64,000 nt of DNA, from the NCBI RefSeq assembly GCF_009184865.1, contig NZ_CP045096.1, forward strand, positions 8,680,001 through 8,744,000, in the 5' to 3' direction. The notes beneath the pieces were generated by a model that saw nothing but the letters and a program-made list of their open reading frames with translations, ran no database searches and had not been told where the DNA came from. Position numbers and translations under genes: made by a program. Origin of the DNA: Streptomyces phaeolivaceus (GTDB lineage Bacteria > Actinomycetota > Actinomycetes > Streptomycetales > Streptomycetaceae). Below are positions 23,944 to 32,892 of this stretch, in pieces; position 1 is the first letter of the stretch, and each line of letters begins with the position of its first letter.

Positions 23944-26859
23944 CTATTCCAGGAGCTCCGCGTACGACCCCATGGCCAAGGCGATGTCCGCCTGGGCCCA
24001 GAACCGGTGATACGTGAACGAGGGCGCGGCCCCACCGGCCAGATACGCCTCGATCTTCGACCAGGCAGGGTCGTCCTCGTAGAAGGACCGGATCGAGTCG
24101 AAGGTCGACGACGAGTTGATCGTGTCGCCGTTCGGCATCGTCCCGGTCCACCCGCTCGGCACAGACACCCGGTCGTCGAACCGGTTGTAGTCGGCCCGCG
24201 TCTCGGGAACGGCGATCCCCAGCCCGTCCTGATGGTGGTCCCACATGCCGTCGAGCAGCGCCTTCGCGACCCGCGCCGCGTCCGCGTCACCGGAGCGGTC
24301 CGCGTAGTACGTCAGCGTCTTGGCGTACGCGGCGGCCACCCCCACATCGTCCGTGTAGTCGGCGACGGTGACATGAAGTCCGGCGTTGGCGCCGGGACTC
24401 GACGCACTCCACGTGTCGGGCGCACCCGACCACTGGAGCGTCGACGGAATCCGGTACGTGCCGTCCGGGTTGATGGTCGTCTTGGACAACGCCCAGTCCA
24501 CCCACTTGTCCAGCACGGTCTTCGCGGCGGCGTTGCCCGTCTGCTGGTAGTACTCGGCGACCCGCTCCATGGACCACGCCTGGAAGCCGAACCACTGGTT
24601 GGACGGCGGGTCGTGGTACACCGGCTTCTCGTCGTAGAACATGCCGTAGAACGTCGGCGTCCCGGCCGGGGGAGTGGCGTACCGCCCCGCCCAGCTGTTG
24701 GTGGCGCCGCCCGCGATGCCGCCCTCGTTGGACTGCAGCCAGCGGTAGAACTCGATCTGCCGGTCCAGGGACTTGGCCCAGTCCGCCTGCCCCGTCGCCG
24801 ACTTCGGCTTCAGCGGGGCGTAGTTGGCGAGCGCGTACGCGGCCAGCGGGTTCTGATAGCCGCCGTGCGTGTGGCTGGAGCCGATGCGCCAGGCCCAGCC
24901 CGCCGCGGTGTCGGTGGCGCCACCCCACGCGTAGTACCAGGACATCAGATAGTGGGAGGCGTCCTTGCCGGTGCCGGCCGGGCAGGACGTGGCCCCGACA
25001 CAGTTCCCGATCTTCTTGAAGTACTTGTCGTACATCGAGTAGCGCAGATAGTCGCCCATCTTCGCGGCCTTGCCGATGGTCGCGGAGACGTCGGCGCCCT
25101 TGCCCTGCTGCTTGGCCCAGATGTCCGCCCAGTACGCGGCCTGCACGGCCCGCGCGTCGGCGTCCGGGGCGTTGGTGAACTTCCACTGCTTCGCGTAGGA
25201 GGCGTCACCGGTGAACAGGTCCAGGTACCCGTTCCTGCCGCCGTACTTGAACTGGTCGCAGGTCGGCTGCGGGATCGTCTCCCACACCGACTCCTGCGGC
25301 CCGCGCTGGAAGGTGTTGATGTACGACGGCCCGGTGTCCGTCGGCCCCGCCTCGCACTTGCCGGGCGAGTTGCCGTAGCCGTAGACGTTGTCGACGTCCT
25401 GCAGCCAGTGCATGCCGTACACGTCGTCCGTGCCGTACGCGCTCTTCAGTTCGGCGGCGATGGGGTCCGGGCCGACCGAGACACCGGTGTTGAGCTGCGC
25501 CGGATACTCGCCCGGGGTGTCGTGCTCGGGCGCGTACGTCGCCGGTTTGCTCGCCGTGTAGAAGGAGTTGGTCGGCTGGTCGGCGTGGGTCGGGATCATG
25601 AACCGCTCCATGATGTCCCAGGCCCCGTTGAACTTGGACCAGTCGCCCGTCACCTTGCCGTACATGGCCTGCAGCCACAGGAGGTAGCTGTACGCCTCCG
25701 AGGTGGTCTCATGGCCGTGGTCCGGCGCCTCGACGATCAGCGTCTCCACCGAGTGGTACGGGATGCCCTCGGGGGAGAAGTAGCCGTTCGCCGGGTTGGT
25801 GATCTTGCCGTACAGCTCCAGGAACCGTTCGTCGTACGTGCTCGACGCCGCCAGCTGCGTCACCGTCACCGAGGCCTTGGCATGGCCGGTGGCCGTCGAG
25901 TCGAAGACCGCCGAGCCGGTGCCGGAGGCGTTCGCGCCGATGGTCACCTTCTGCGCGGTGTTCCAGTTCGACGAGGTGAACGTCAGCGACCCGCCGCCCG
26001 TCACGGAGAGCCCGGTGTTGCCGGACGCCCGCGCGGTCGTCACCGTCACACTGCCGGACGGCTGTGTCGAAAGCTTTACGTCGTAGGTGCCCGACTGGCC
26101 CTGGCGGACGCCCAGTTGGGTCGGCGAGACCACCACGGCGGGACCCGAGGCGACCGTGATGCCGACCGGCGTGGAACTCGCCGACGCGCCCAGGCTGTCG
26201 TACGCCTTGGCCACCAGCGAATGAGCGCCCACGGACAGACCGGTGGCCGAGAACGTGTACGGCGAGGTCGTGTCCGTGCCCAGCAGGGTCGTGTCGTCGT
26301 AGAACTCGACCTTGGTGACCGTCGCGCTGTCCGCCGCGGCGGCGGTGGCCGCCATCGGCACCGCCGTGCCCTGCGAGTACACCGCGCCCGGAGCCGGGCT
26401 GGTCAGCACCGTGATCGGTGGCTGGTGCGCGCCCACGCACGGGGTGCCGTTGATCGCGAAGGAGGCCGGCGCGGTGTTCGTGCCGCTGTAGGTGAACTGG
26501 GCGCCGGTGGTCACCGCGGCCCCGACGGCGATTGTGCCGTTCCAGGACGCGTTGCGTGCCGTCACCGTCTTCCCGGACTGCGACCAGGTGCCGCTCCAGC
26601 CGTTGCTGAGCGTCTGGTTGCCCGCGTAGTCGTACGTCAGGGTCCAGCCGCTGATGGCCTCCGTACCCCGGTTGCTGATCGTCAGCTCGGCGGTGAAACC
26701 CGAGCCCCAGTCATTGGTCTTGTAGTCGACGTTGCAGGCAACCGCCGCCGCACTGGCGGGGGTCGAACCCGTGCCGAGCATCGTCAAGGGGAGGGTGAGG
26801 GCCGCGACCACGGCCGTCCACAGGCGTCGCGAGGCACGACGTCTCCGTCTGGGGTGCAT
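23944..26859 (-). CDS. Secreted cellobiohydrolase GH48 with N-terminal CBM2
   Basis: The 971-residue protein has a signal peptide (cleavage near PASAAAVAC), a CBM2 (about 40-140), Ig-like modules (about 150-325) and a GH48 catalytic domain to the C-terminus, marked by [37 protein letters not shown] (with the acid Glu) and [22 protein letters not shown]48 enzymes cut cellulose processively from reducing ends and work together with GH6. The ATG at 26859 faces the GH6 gene across 375 bases holding CebR-like boxes. Confidence 0.95.
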   Translation of the reverse strand: MHPRRRRRASRRLWTAVVAALTLPLTMLGTGSTPASAAAVACNVDYKTNDWGSGFTAELTISNRGTEAISGWTLTYDYAGNQTLSNGWSGTWSQSGKTVTARNASWNGTIAVGAAVTTGAQFTYSGTNTAPASFAINGTPCVGAHQPPITVLTSPAPGAVYSQGTAVPMAATAAAADSATVTKVEFYDDTTLLGTDTTSPYTFSATGLSVGAHSLVAKAYDSLGASASSTPVGITVASGPAVVVSPTQLGVRQGQSGTYDVKLSTQPSGSVTVTTARASGNTGLSVTGGGSLTFTSSNWNTAQKVTIGANASGTGSAVFDSTATGHAKASVTVTQLAASSTYDERFLELYGKITNPANGYFSPEGIPYHSVETLIVEAPDHGHETTSEAYSYLLWLQAMYGKVTGDWSKFNGAWDIMERFMIPTHADQPTNSFYTASKPATYAPEHDTPGEYPAQLNTGVSVGPDPIAAELKSAYGTDDVYGMHWLQDVDNVYGYGNSPGKCEAGPTDTGPSYINTFQRGPQESVWETIPQPTCDQFKYGGRNGYLDLFTGDASYAKQWKFTNAPDADARAVQAAYWADIWAKQQGKGADVSATIGKAAKMGDYLRYSMYDKYFKKIGNCVGATSCPAGTGKDASHYLMSWYYAWGGATDTAAGWAWRIGSSHTHGGYQNPLAAYALANYAPLKPKSATGQADWAKSLDRQIEFYRWLQSNEGGIAGGATNSWAGRYATPPAGTPTFYGMFYDEKPVYHDPPSNQWFGFQAWSMERVAEYYQQTGNAAAKTVLDKWVDWALSKTTINPDGTYRIPSTLQWSGAPDTWSASSPGANAGLHVTVADYTDDVGVAAAYAKTLTYYADRSGDADAARVAKALLDGMWDHHQDGLGIAVPETRADYNRFDDRVSVPSGWTGTMPNGDTINSSSTFDSIRSFYEDDPAWSKIEAYLAGGAAPSFTYHRFWAQADIALAMGSYAELLE

Positions 26860-26926
26860 GCTCTGGTTCCTTCCGTGCGGCTCTTGCGAAGTGGGGGCGG
26901 AGCGGCAACAACAAGCCTTGAACCAG

Positions 26927-26940
26927 TGGGAGCGCTCCCA
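26927..26940. promoter_or_regulatory. CebR-like operator, perfect palindrome
   Basis: TGGGAGCGCTCCCA is identical to the well-known CebR box of Streptomyces cellulose utilisation genes. It lies 68 bases upstream of the GH48 start. CebR is a LacI-family repressor released by cello-oligosaccharides. Confidence 0.85.
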
Positions 26941-26981
26941 TATTGAGGAGGGGGGCGCAAGCGGTCAAGGCGTTTGAAGAG

Positions 26982-27012
26982 TCGAAAAGATTCGATCAGT
27001 GGAAAAGATTCG
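26982..27012. promoter_or_regulatory. Direct repeat/dyad of unknown regulator
   Basis: GAAAAGATTCG occurs at 26984-26994 and 27002-27012, 18 bases apart, and the first copy lies within the dyad TCGAA-AAGA-TTCGA (26982-26995). It lies between the two CebR boxes. No known regulator was recognised. Confidence 0.4.
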
Positions 27013-27077
27013 TGAAGCGCAATAACGCAACACCTCTGTCTTTTACCGTCACTTGGCGCTACCTTCACCAGCACCAG

Positions 27078-27091
27078 TGGGAGCGGTTCCA
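27078..27091. promoter_or_regulatory. CebR-like operator, two mismatches
   Basis: TGGGAGCGGTTCCA differs from the CebR consensus TGGGAGCGCTCCCA at two positions. It is 144 bases upstream of the GH6 start and probably governs that direction. Confidence 0.65.
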
Positions 27092-27234
27092 TCAGTCGAC
27101 GCGTTTGCCCCAGGCGCGTCCGAGCTGCGAGGGACGCTCGGAGAACACCCCAGTGTTCAGGTCTTTTACTCGCCTCGGCGACAGCGCGACGACTCCTCCT
27201 CGTACACCCCACTACGGAAGAGGAACCCGCACTC

Positions 27235-28950
27235 ATGAGCCGTACCAGAACAGCACTCCTGGCGGCGATGGCGCTGGTCGCCGCCGCCGCGGGGACCGCG
27301 ATGGGCGCCGTCCCGGACGACGTCGGCGTCCAGGCGATCCCCTGCACGGTCGACTACAAGGTGCAGAACCAGTGGTCCACCGGCTTCACCACCGCCGTCA
27401 CCGTCACCAACAACAGCGCCGCGAAGACTTCTTGGGCCGTGAAGTGGTCGTACGCGGGCAACCAGCAGGTCACCAACGGCTGGAACTCCCGGATCACCCA
27501 GAGCGGTACGTCGGTGACCGCCGCCAACGAGACGTACAACGGCACGCTGGCGACCGGCGGTTCGGTCAGCTTCGGCTTCAACGCCAGCTACAGCGGCACC
27601 AACGCGCTGCCGACGACCTTCACGCTCGACGGGGTGACCTGCAACGTCGACGACGGCGGCGGTGGCCCCTCCGAGCCGCCGGGGCCGGGCACACCGGGCA
27701 CCAAGGTGGACAACCCGTACGCCGGCGCCAAGGTGTACGTGAACCCGGAGTGGTCCGCGAAGGCCGCCGCCGAGCCGGGCGGCAGCCGGATCTCCAACCA
27801 GCCCACGGGTGTCTGGCTGGACCGGATCGCCGCGATCGAGGGCGTGGGCAGCGGGATGGGCCTGCGCGACCACCTCGACGCGGCGCTGACCCAGAAGGGC
27901 TCGGGCGAACTGGCCGTCCAGCTGGTGATCTACAACCTGCCCGGCCGTGACTGCGCGGCCCTCGCCTCCAACGGCGAGCTGGGCCCGACGGAGCTGGGCC
28001 GCTACAAGACCGAGTACATCGACCCGATCGCGGCCATCCTCGCCGACCCCAAGTACGCCTCCCTGCGCATCGTCACGACCGTCGAGATCGACTCGCTGCC
28101 GAACCTCGTCACCAACACCGGCAGCCGCCCGACGGCCACCCCCCAGTGCGATGTCATGAAGGCCAACGGCAACTACGTCAAGGGCGTCGGCTACGCGCTC
28201 AACAAGCTCGGTGACGTGGGCAACGTCTACAACTACGTCGACGCCGGCCACCACGGCTGGATCGGCTGGGACGACAACTTCGGCGCCTCCGCCACCACCT
28301 TCAAGGAGGCGGCGACCGCCGAGGGCGCCACGGTCAACGACGTCCACGGCTTCATCACCAACACGGCGAACTACAGCGCGCTGAAGGAGAACAACTTCAC
28401 CATCAACTCGACGGTGAACGGCACCTCCGTCCGTGAGTCGAAGTGGGTCGACTGGAACCGCTATGTCGACGAGCTGTCCTTCGCCCAGGCCTTCCGCAAC
28501 CAGCTGGTCTCGGTGGGCTTCAACTCCAGCATCGGCATGCTGATCGACACCTCGCGCAACGGCTGGGGCGGCAGCGCCCGGCCCACCGGTCCCGGGGCGA
28601 CGACCAGTGTGGACACGTATGTCAACGGTGGCCGCTACGACCGCCGTATCCACATCGGCAACTGGTGCAACCAGTCCGGTGCCGGGCTCGGCGAGCGTCC
28701 GAAGGCCGCACCCGAGGCCGGGATCGACGCCTATGTGTGGATGAAGCCGCCGGGTGAGTCGGACGGGTCCAGCTCCGCCATCCCGAACGACGAGGGCAAG
28801 GGCTTCGACCGCATGTGCGACCCGACGTACACGGGCAACCCGCGCAACGGGAACAGCATGTCCGGCTCCCTGCCGAACGCGCCGATCTCCGGGCACTGGT
28901 TCTCCGCCCAGTTCCAGCAGCTGATGCAGAACGCGTATCCCGCGCTCTGA
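27235..28950 (+). CDS. Secreted cellobiohydrolase/cellulase GH6 with N-terminal CBM2
   Basis: The 571-residue protein has a signal peptide (cleavage near GTAMGAV), a CBM2 (about 34-138, starting IPCTVDYKVQNQWSTGFT), a Gly/Pro linker (GGGGPSEPPGPGTPGT) and a GH6 barrel. Acidic active-site segments are TTVEIDSLPNLVTN and NYVDAGHHGWIGW. Long loops (RMCDPTYTGNPRNGNSMSG) are typical of the exo-acting bacterial GH6 group. GH6 attacks non-reducing ends, complementing the adjacent GH48. A strong terminator follows. Confidence 0.94.
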   Translation: MSRTRTALLAAMALVAAAAGTAMGAVPDDVGVQAIPCTVDYKVQNQWSTGFTTAVTVTNNSAAKTSWAVKWSYAGNQQVTNGWNSRITQSGTSVTAANETYNGTLATGGSVSFGFNASYSGTNALPTTFTLDGVTCNVDDGGGGPSEPPGPGTPGTKVDNPYAGAKVYVNPEWSAKAAAEPGGSRISNQPTGVWLDRIAAIEGVGSGMGLRDHLDAALTQKGSGELAVQLVIYNLPGRDCAALASNGELGPTELGRYKTEYIDPIAAILADPKYASLRIVTTVEIDSLPNLVTNTGSRPTATPQCDVMKANGNYVKGVGYALNKLGDVGNVYNYVDAGHHGWIGWDDNFGASATTFKEAATAEGATVNDVHGFITNTANYSALKENNFTINSTVNGTSVRESKWVDWNRYVDELSFAQAFRNQLVSVGFNSSIGMLIDTSRNGWGGSARPTGPGATTSVDTYVNGGRYDRRIHIGNWCNQSGAGLGERPKAAPEAGIDAYVWMKPPGESDGSSSAIPNDEGKGFDRMCDPTYTGNPRNGNSMSGSLPNAPISGHWFSAQFQQLMQNAYPAL

Positions 28951-28984
28951 GTACGTACTCCGCGCTCTGAGCACGCTCGTGTGA

Positions 28985-29034
28985 ACCGGTCCGCCAGGGG
29001 TGAGCTCTGCTTCCCCAGCCCCTGGCGGACCGGT
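28985..29034 (+). terminator. Strong terminator after GH6
   Basis: ACCGGTCCGCCAGGGG (28985-29000) pairs perfectly with CCCCTGGCGGACCGGT (29019-29034), a 16-bp stem with an 18-base loop. Confidence 0.82.
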
Positions 29035-29163
29035 GGCAGGTCCGGGTGAGCCACGTCACGATGGCGGGAGGTGGGCGGGTGCGATGAGTTCCGGGCGGCT
29101 CGGCGGTCTTCATCGTCGTGAGCCCGTGCCGGGACGAGGAACAGAACGAGGAAAGAGAACCCC

Positions 29164-29763
29164 ATGCGCATCGTGATCTGCGAGTTCATGAGCCTGGACG
29201 GTGTCGTGCAGGCGCCCGGCGGTCCCGACGAGGACACCGAGGGCGGGTTCGCCCACGGCGGCTGGACGCACCCGTTCTTCGACCCGGAGGTCGTGGGCGG
29301 TGCGTGGGACGCCGCGCTGGCGAAAGCGGACGCGTTGCTGTACGGCCGCCGTACCTGGAAGGCCATGGCCGGGGCGTGGCCGGACCGGGCGGGCGATCCG
29401 TTCGCCGACCGGATGAACTCCATCCGCAAGTACGTCGTGTCCGCGACCCTCGCCGACTCCGAGCTGGCCTGGGAGAACACCACGCGCATCCCGGGGGAGG
29501 AGGCCGTCGCCCAGATCCGTGAGCTGCGCGAGACCGGGGGTGGCGATCTGCTCGTCATGGGCAGCCCGACCCTCGCCCGCACGCTGATAGGTGAGGGTCT
29601 CGCCGACGAGCTGATCCTGATCGTCATGCCGGTCCTCCTCGGCGGCGGAAAGACGATCTTCCCCGACGAGGGCGCCAAACACCTCCTGGAACTGATCTCC
29701 ACGACCACCAGCGGCACGGGCGTGAACGTGTGCGTCTACCGGACGGCCGAGAAGAAGGACTGA
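29164..29763 (+). CDS. Dihydrofolate reductase family (RibD C-terminal) protein
   Basis: The 199-residue protein shows the RibD-C/DHFR-like fold: MRIVICEFMSLDGVVQAPGG, LYGRRTWKAMAG and GGDLLVMGSPTLARTLI, ending with MPVLLGGGKTIF. Such proteins bind NADPH. This stand-alone group is common in Streptomyces and its substrate is unknown. The ATG follows a GAGGAAAGAG site. It is not in an operon with riboflavin genes. Confidence 0.85.
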   Translation: MRIVICEFMSLDGVVQAPGGPDEDTEGGFAHGGWTHPFFDPEVVGGAWDAALAKADALLYGRRTWKAMAGAWPDRAGDPFADRMNSIRKYVVSATLADSELAWENTTRIPGEEAVAQIRELRETGGGDLLVMGSPTLARTLIGEGLADELILIVMPVLLGGGKTIFPDEGAKHLLELISTTTSGTGVNVCVYRTAEKKD

Positions 29764-29779
29764 GCGGCGGGAGGACAGG

Positions 29780-29812
29780 GCCGTATCGGCACATCGGATT
29801 TGCCGATACGGC
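29780..29812. promoter_or_regulatory. 12-bp-arm palindrome upstream of the His-rich methyltransferase gene
   Basis: GCCGTATCGGCA (29780-29791) and TGCCGATACGGC (29801-29812) are perfect reverse complements around a 9-base centre. It lies 19 bases after one gene and 67 bases before the next. It could be a terminator, but the lack of a T-run and the presence of repeated ATCGG half-sites make an operator equally likely. Confidence 0.55.
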
Positions 29813-29879
29813 AAGAAGGGTGGCCGTTCTCCGGTGCGTCGGAGCAAGCTGACGGCACCCGGAAGAGAGGCTCACCGTC

Positions 29880-30767
29880 ATGGGACAGCACCACCACGGC
29901 CATCAGCACGACCACGGCCATCAGCATCACACCGACCTCGACTGGGCCGCGCTGGCCGAGCACCTGGAGGGGCAGGCGGAGCTGTTCGCGCCGCTGAACC
30001 GGCAAGCCGCCGCCTGGGTGGCCGCGCGGCAGCCCGAACCGGGACTGGTCGTCGACGTCGGCAGCGGGCCGGGGGTCGTGACCTGTCTGCTGGCCGATCG
30101 GTTCCCCGGCGCCCGGGTCGTCGCCCTGGACGGCTCCGGGCCCCTGCTGGAGCGGGCCCGCGCCCGTGCCGAACGCCAGGGCCTCGCCGACCGGTTCGAC
30201 ACCCTGGAGGCCGAACTGCCGCACGGCCTGGGCGACGTGAACTATCCCGCCGACCTGCTCTGGGCCAGCCGCAGCCTGCACCACCTCGGCGACCAGCGGG
30301 CCGCCCTCGCCGCCTTCGCCGAACGCCTCGCGCCCGGCGGCGTTCTGGCCCTCGTCGAGGGTGGGCTGCCCAGCCGTTTCCTGCCGCGTGACATCGGCAT
30401 CGGACGCCCCGGGCTCCAGTCGCGGCTCGACGCGGCGGAGGACCGGTGGTTCGGCGAGATGCGGGCCGCGCAGCCCGGCAGCGTCCCGGAGGTCGAGGAC
30501 TGGCCGGGGCTGCTCACCGCCGTGGGCCTGCGCGACGCCACCTCCCGCACCTTTCTGCTGGACCTGCCGGCCCCGGTCCCGGAGGCCGCCCGTGCCTACG
30601 CCGTGGACCAGTTCCGGCGCGGCCGGGGCATGCTCGCGGAGTTCCTCGACGCCTCCGACCTCGCCACCGTCGACCGGCTCCTCGACCCCGACGACAAGGC
30701 GGGCCTGCACCACCGAACGGACCTCTTCGTCCTCGCGGCCCACACGGTGCACGTGGCGCGGCGGTGA
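29880..30767 (+). CDS. SAM-dependent methyltransferase with histidine-rich N-terminus
   Basis: The 295-residue protein begins MGQHHHGHQHDHGHQHH, then has the methyltransferase core: LVVDVGSGPGVVTCLLADRF, VVALDGSGPLL and LAPGGVLALVEGG. The N-terminal tract holds about nine histidines and resembles metal-binding tails of metallochaperones and zinc transporters. It may tie activity to zinc, nickel or copper. A 12-bp palindrome lies in its leader. The methyl acceptor is unknown. Confidence 0.85.
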   Translation: MGQHHHGHQHDHGHQHHTDLDWAALAEHLEGQAELFAPLNRQAAAWVAARQPEPGLVVDVGSGPGVVTCLLADRFPGARVVALDGSGPLLERARARAERQGLADRFDTLEAELPHGLGDVNYPADLLWASRSLHHLGDQRAALAAFAERLAPGGVLALVEGGLPSRFLPRDIGIGRPGLQSRLDAAEDRWFGEMRAAQPGSVPEVEDWPGLLTAVGLRDATSRTFLLDLPAPVPEAARAYAVDQFRRGRGMLAEFLDASDLATVDRLLDPDDKAGLHHRTDLFVLAAHTVHVARR

Positions 30768-30824
30768 CGTTCCGGGGTGCCGGGCTTGCGATCTCCCTGC
30801 CGGCCCGGCAGCGGACGCGTCGCC

Positions 30825-30880
30825 CGTCCCGGCCCGTACGCACGTCCCGGCCCGTACGCACGTCCCGGCCCGTACGCACG
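30825..30880. repeat. 18-bp tandem repeat, 3 copies
   Basis: CGTCCCGGCCCGTACGCA is repeated exactly at 30825, 30843 and 30861, between two convergent genes and just before a terminator hairpin. Confidence 0.9.
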
Positions 30881-30917
30881 AGACCGCCCGCCGGAGGTCG
30901 TCCGGTGGGCGGTCTCG
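30879..30917. terminator. Bidirectional terminator hairpin
   Basis: CGAGACCGCCC (30879-30889) pairs with GGGCGGTCTCG (30907-30917), and CCGG pairs with CCGG inside after a one-base mismatch on each side. It sits between the convergent methyltransferase and aldo/keto reductase genes. Confidence 0.78.
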
Positions 30918-30961
30918 TCGATCGGTGTGAGCCGGGGCCGGGCCGTGGGTGTCGGCCGTGC

Positions 30962-31798
30962 TCAGGCCTGGTTGAAGGTCGCCGGGTCCGGGCCGATGCG
31001 GCGGTCCTCGTTCAGCGCGCTGATCGCGGCGATGTCCTCGGTGTCCAGGGAGAAGTCGAAGACCTCGATGTTCTCCTTGATGCGGGACGGGGTCACGGAC
31101 TTGGGGATGACCACGTTGCCCAGCTGGAGGTGCCAGCGCAGGACCACCTGGGCCGGGGTACGGCCGTGCTTCTGCGCGATCGCGATGATCGCCGGGACCT
31201 CCAGGAGCCCCTTGCCCTGGCCGAGCGGCGACCATGCCTCGGTGGCGATGCCCTGCTCCGCGTGGTACTCACGCGCGGCGAGCTGCTGAAGGTGCGGGTG
31301 CAGCTCGATCTGGTTGACCGCCGGGATGACGTCCGTGGCCTCGATCAGCGTCTCCAGGTGCTCCGGAAGGAAGTTGGAGACACCGATGGCCTTGGCGCGC
31401 CCGTCGGCGTAGAGCTTCTCGAACGCCTTGAACGTGTCGACGAACGTGCCCTTGGCCGGCATCGGCCAGTGGATCAGATACAGGTCCACGTACTCCAGGC
31501 CCAGCTTGTCCAGGGACTCGTCGAAGGCGCGGAGGGTGGAGTCGTGGCCCTGGTCGGCGTTCCAGAGCTTGGTGGTGACGAAGAGGTCCTTGCGGGCGAC
31601 GCCCGCCTTGGCGAGGGCCTTGCCGGTGCCCTCCTCGTTGCCGTAGATCGCGGCCGTGTCGATGCTGCGGTAGCCGGCCTCCAGCGCGGTGGTGACCGCC
31701 CGCTCGGCCTCGTCGTCCGGCACCTGCCACACGCCGAAGCCCAGCTGGGGCATCTCGACGCCGTTGTTCAGGATGATCGGGGGGACCTTGCTGCTCAC
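30962..31798 (-). CDS. Aldo/keto reductase
   Basis: From GTG at 31798 the product is about 278 residues. Family motifs are LGFGVWQV, GYRSIDTAAIYGNEEGTG (catalytic Asp and Tyr), FVTTKLWNADQG (Lys), YLIHWPMP (His) and VIPKSVTPSRIKEN for NADPH binding. It resembles 2,5-diketo-D-gluconate reductase types. The ATG at 31843 would add 15 residues of low similarity. A physiological substrate cannot be given. Confidence 0.88.
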   Translation of the reverse strand: MSSKVPPIILNNGVEMPQLGFGVWQVPDDEAERAVTTALEAGYRSIDTAAIYGNEEGTGKALAKAGVARKDLFVTTKLWNADQGHDSTLRAFDESLDKLGLEYVDLYLIHWPMPAKGTFVDTFKAFEKLYADGRAKAIGVSNFLPEHLETLIEATDVIPAVNQIELHPHLQQLAAREYHAEQGIATEAWSPLGQGKGLLEVPAIIAIAQKHGRTPAQVVLRWHLQLGNVVIPKSVTPSRIKENIEVFDFSLDTEDIAAISALNEDRRIGPDPATFNQA

Positions 31799-31942
31799 GA
31801 GCTCTCGATCCTTAAGTCGTCGGTTGGTGCTTCCCATCGTCAACGATCACGGCCCGCCGTGCATTCCTGAGCGGGCCGCTCAGGACCCGAATCACAGCCC
31901 CGACCGCAGAATGGCCGGAAATGGATCGGGCGATTCAAGAGT

Positions 31943-31958
31943 ATCGGTCTGGACCATT
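31943..31958. promoter_or_regulatory. DasR-like dre motif (weak)
   Basis: On the minus strand AATGGTCCAGACCGAT matches 12 of 16 positions of the DasR-responsive element AGTGGTCTAGACCACT. It is 85 bases upstream of a secreted lyase gene. The match is suggestive only. Confidence 0.3.
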
Positions 31959-32042
31959 GACCGGACACTGTCACGCGGGGAGTCTGTCCTCTGCCGCATC
32001 ACGCGTCGGTGAATTATGGTCACATACGTGAATGGATGGCTC

Positions 32043-32861
32043 ATGGCCCCCACACGAAGGAACCTCCTCGGCGCCGCGCTCGGCGGTGCCGCGGCGGCGA
32101 CCGTCGCGACTCCGGCCCCCGCCGCGCACGCCGCCTCCTGGCAGTTGAAGTGGTCCCCCTCGGCGAGCGCCGACGGGCTGCGCGCCTTCGAGACCCTGGA
32201 GGACGACCGCGCCGACTCGCACACCTCTGCCGCGCCGCACATCCACGCCACCGGTGACAGTTGGCGGTTCGACATGCACACCGTCGACCGGGACACCTCC
32301 ACCGACCGCCAGCGCCACGAGGTCACCGGCCTGCGCACGAGCGGCGGGTTCCTGCGCTGGACCGAGGGACAGACCTGGCGCGTCACCTACGAGATGTACA
32401 TCCCGACCTCGCTGAAGGCGACCACCAGCTTCACGCACATCATGCAGATGAAGCAGCCCGGCGCCGGCACCTCGCCGCTCGTCGTGCAGTCCCTGCGCCG
32501 GGATGGGGGCACCTCCCGCTCGGGCGAAGCCGAGAGTGGGGGAGGGGCACAGACCATCGAACTGAAGCTGCCGATCGACGACATCCTGATCGGCCGCACC
32601 GACCTGGCGCCCCTGCACAACTCCTGGGTGGACGTCGACTTCCAGGTCAAGGTCGGCAAGGGCGCGGCCGGTTCGGTGCGTTGGATCCTCAAGAAGGGCT
32701 CGACCACCCTCATCGACGTCTCCCGCGGCGGCGTCGACACCTTCCTCGCCGACCGGCTGCGCCCCAAGTGGGGCATCTACCGTTCTCTCGGCGACACTTC
32801 GGGCTCCCTGCGGAACTGCCATCTGCTGCTGCGGAACATGAAGGGCTATCAACTGGTCTGA
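32043..32861 (+). CDS. Tat-exported polysaccharide lyase-like protein
   Basis: The 272-residue protein starts MAPTRRNLLGAALGGAAAAT, a Tat signal, with cleavage near AAHAAS. The mature part resembles heparin-lyase-I/PL20-type jelly-roll proteins of Streptomyces: TDRQRHEVTGLRTSGGF, TSFTHIMQMKQPG and RPKWGIYRS. A 15-residue stretch (D-G-G-T-S-R-S-G-E-A-E-S-G-G-G) between LRR and AQTIELK is encoded by an inserted 41-bp repeat and looks foreign to the family. The ATG at 32043 is preferred because the twin arginines are then near the N-terminus. Confidence 0.75.
   Translation: MAPTRRNLLGAALGGAAAATVATPAPAAHAASWQLKWSPSASADGLRAFETLEDDRADSHTSAAPHIHATGDSWRFDMHTVDRDTSTDRQRHEVTGLRTSGGFLRWTEGQTWRVTYEMYIPTSLKATTSFTHIMQMKQPGAGTSPLVVQSLRRDGGTSRSGEAESGGGAQTIELKLPIDDILIGRTDLAPLHNSWVDVDFQVKVGKGAAGSVRWILKKGSTTLIDVSRGGVDTFLADRLRPKWGIYRSLGDTSGSLRNCHLLLRNMKGYQLV
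32504..32544 (+). repeat. 41-bp stem-loop repeat, copy 2, in-frame insertion
   Basis: This begins TGGGGGCACCTCCCGCTCGG and is nearly identical to the reverse strand of 17888-17928. It lies inside the lyase gene without shifting its frame. A GGGGCAC-like sequence flanks both ends, possibly a target duplication. Confidence 0.8.
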
Positions 32862-32892
32862 CCGGGAGGGCGGTTCGGCCGGCGGACGGGGC

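Larger units (their letters stand above)
26860..27234. promoter_or_regulatory. Divergent cellulase promoter region
   Basis: This 375-base gap between GH48 and GH6 holds no gene. It carries a perfect CebR-type palindrome, a second imperfect one, a palindromic TCGAA-N4-TTCGA and a direct repeat of GAAAAGATTCG. It is noticeably more AT-rich than its surroundings. The GH6 start has GAAGAGGAA upstream. It must contain promoters for both directions. Confidence 0.8.

Noticed and set aside
23941..26946. Plus-strand open frame of 1001 codons over the GH48 gene
   Set aside because: It mirrors the GH48 gene on the opposite strand and shows no motif.
28938..28976. Repeated CCGCGCTCTGAG at the GH6 stop
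   Set aside because: A short local duplication after the stop codon; no functional meaning can be argued.
30825..30880. Possible CRISPR or iteron array
   Set aside because: Only three contiguous 18-bp copies without spacers, between convergent genes.
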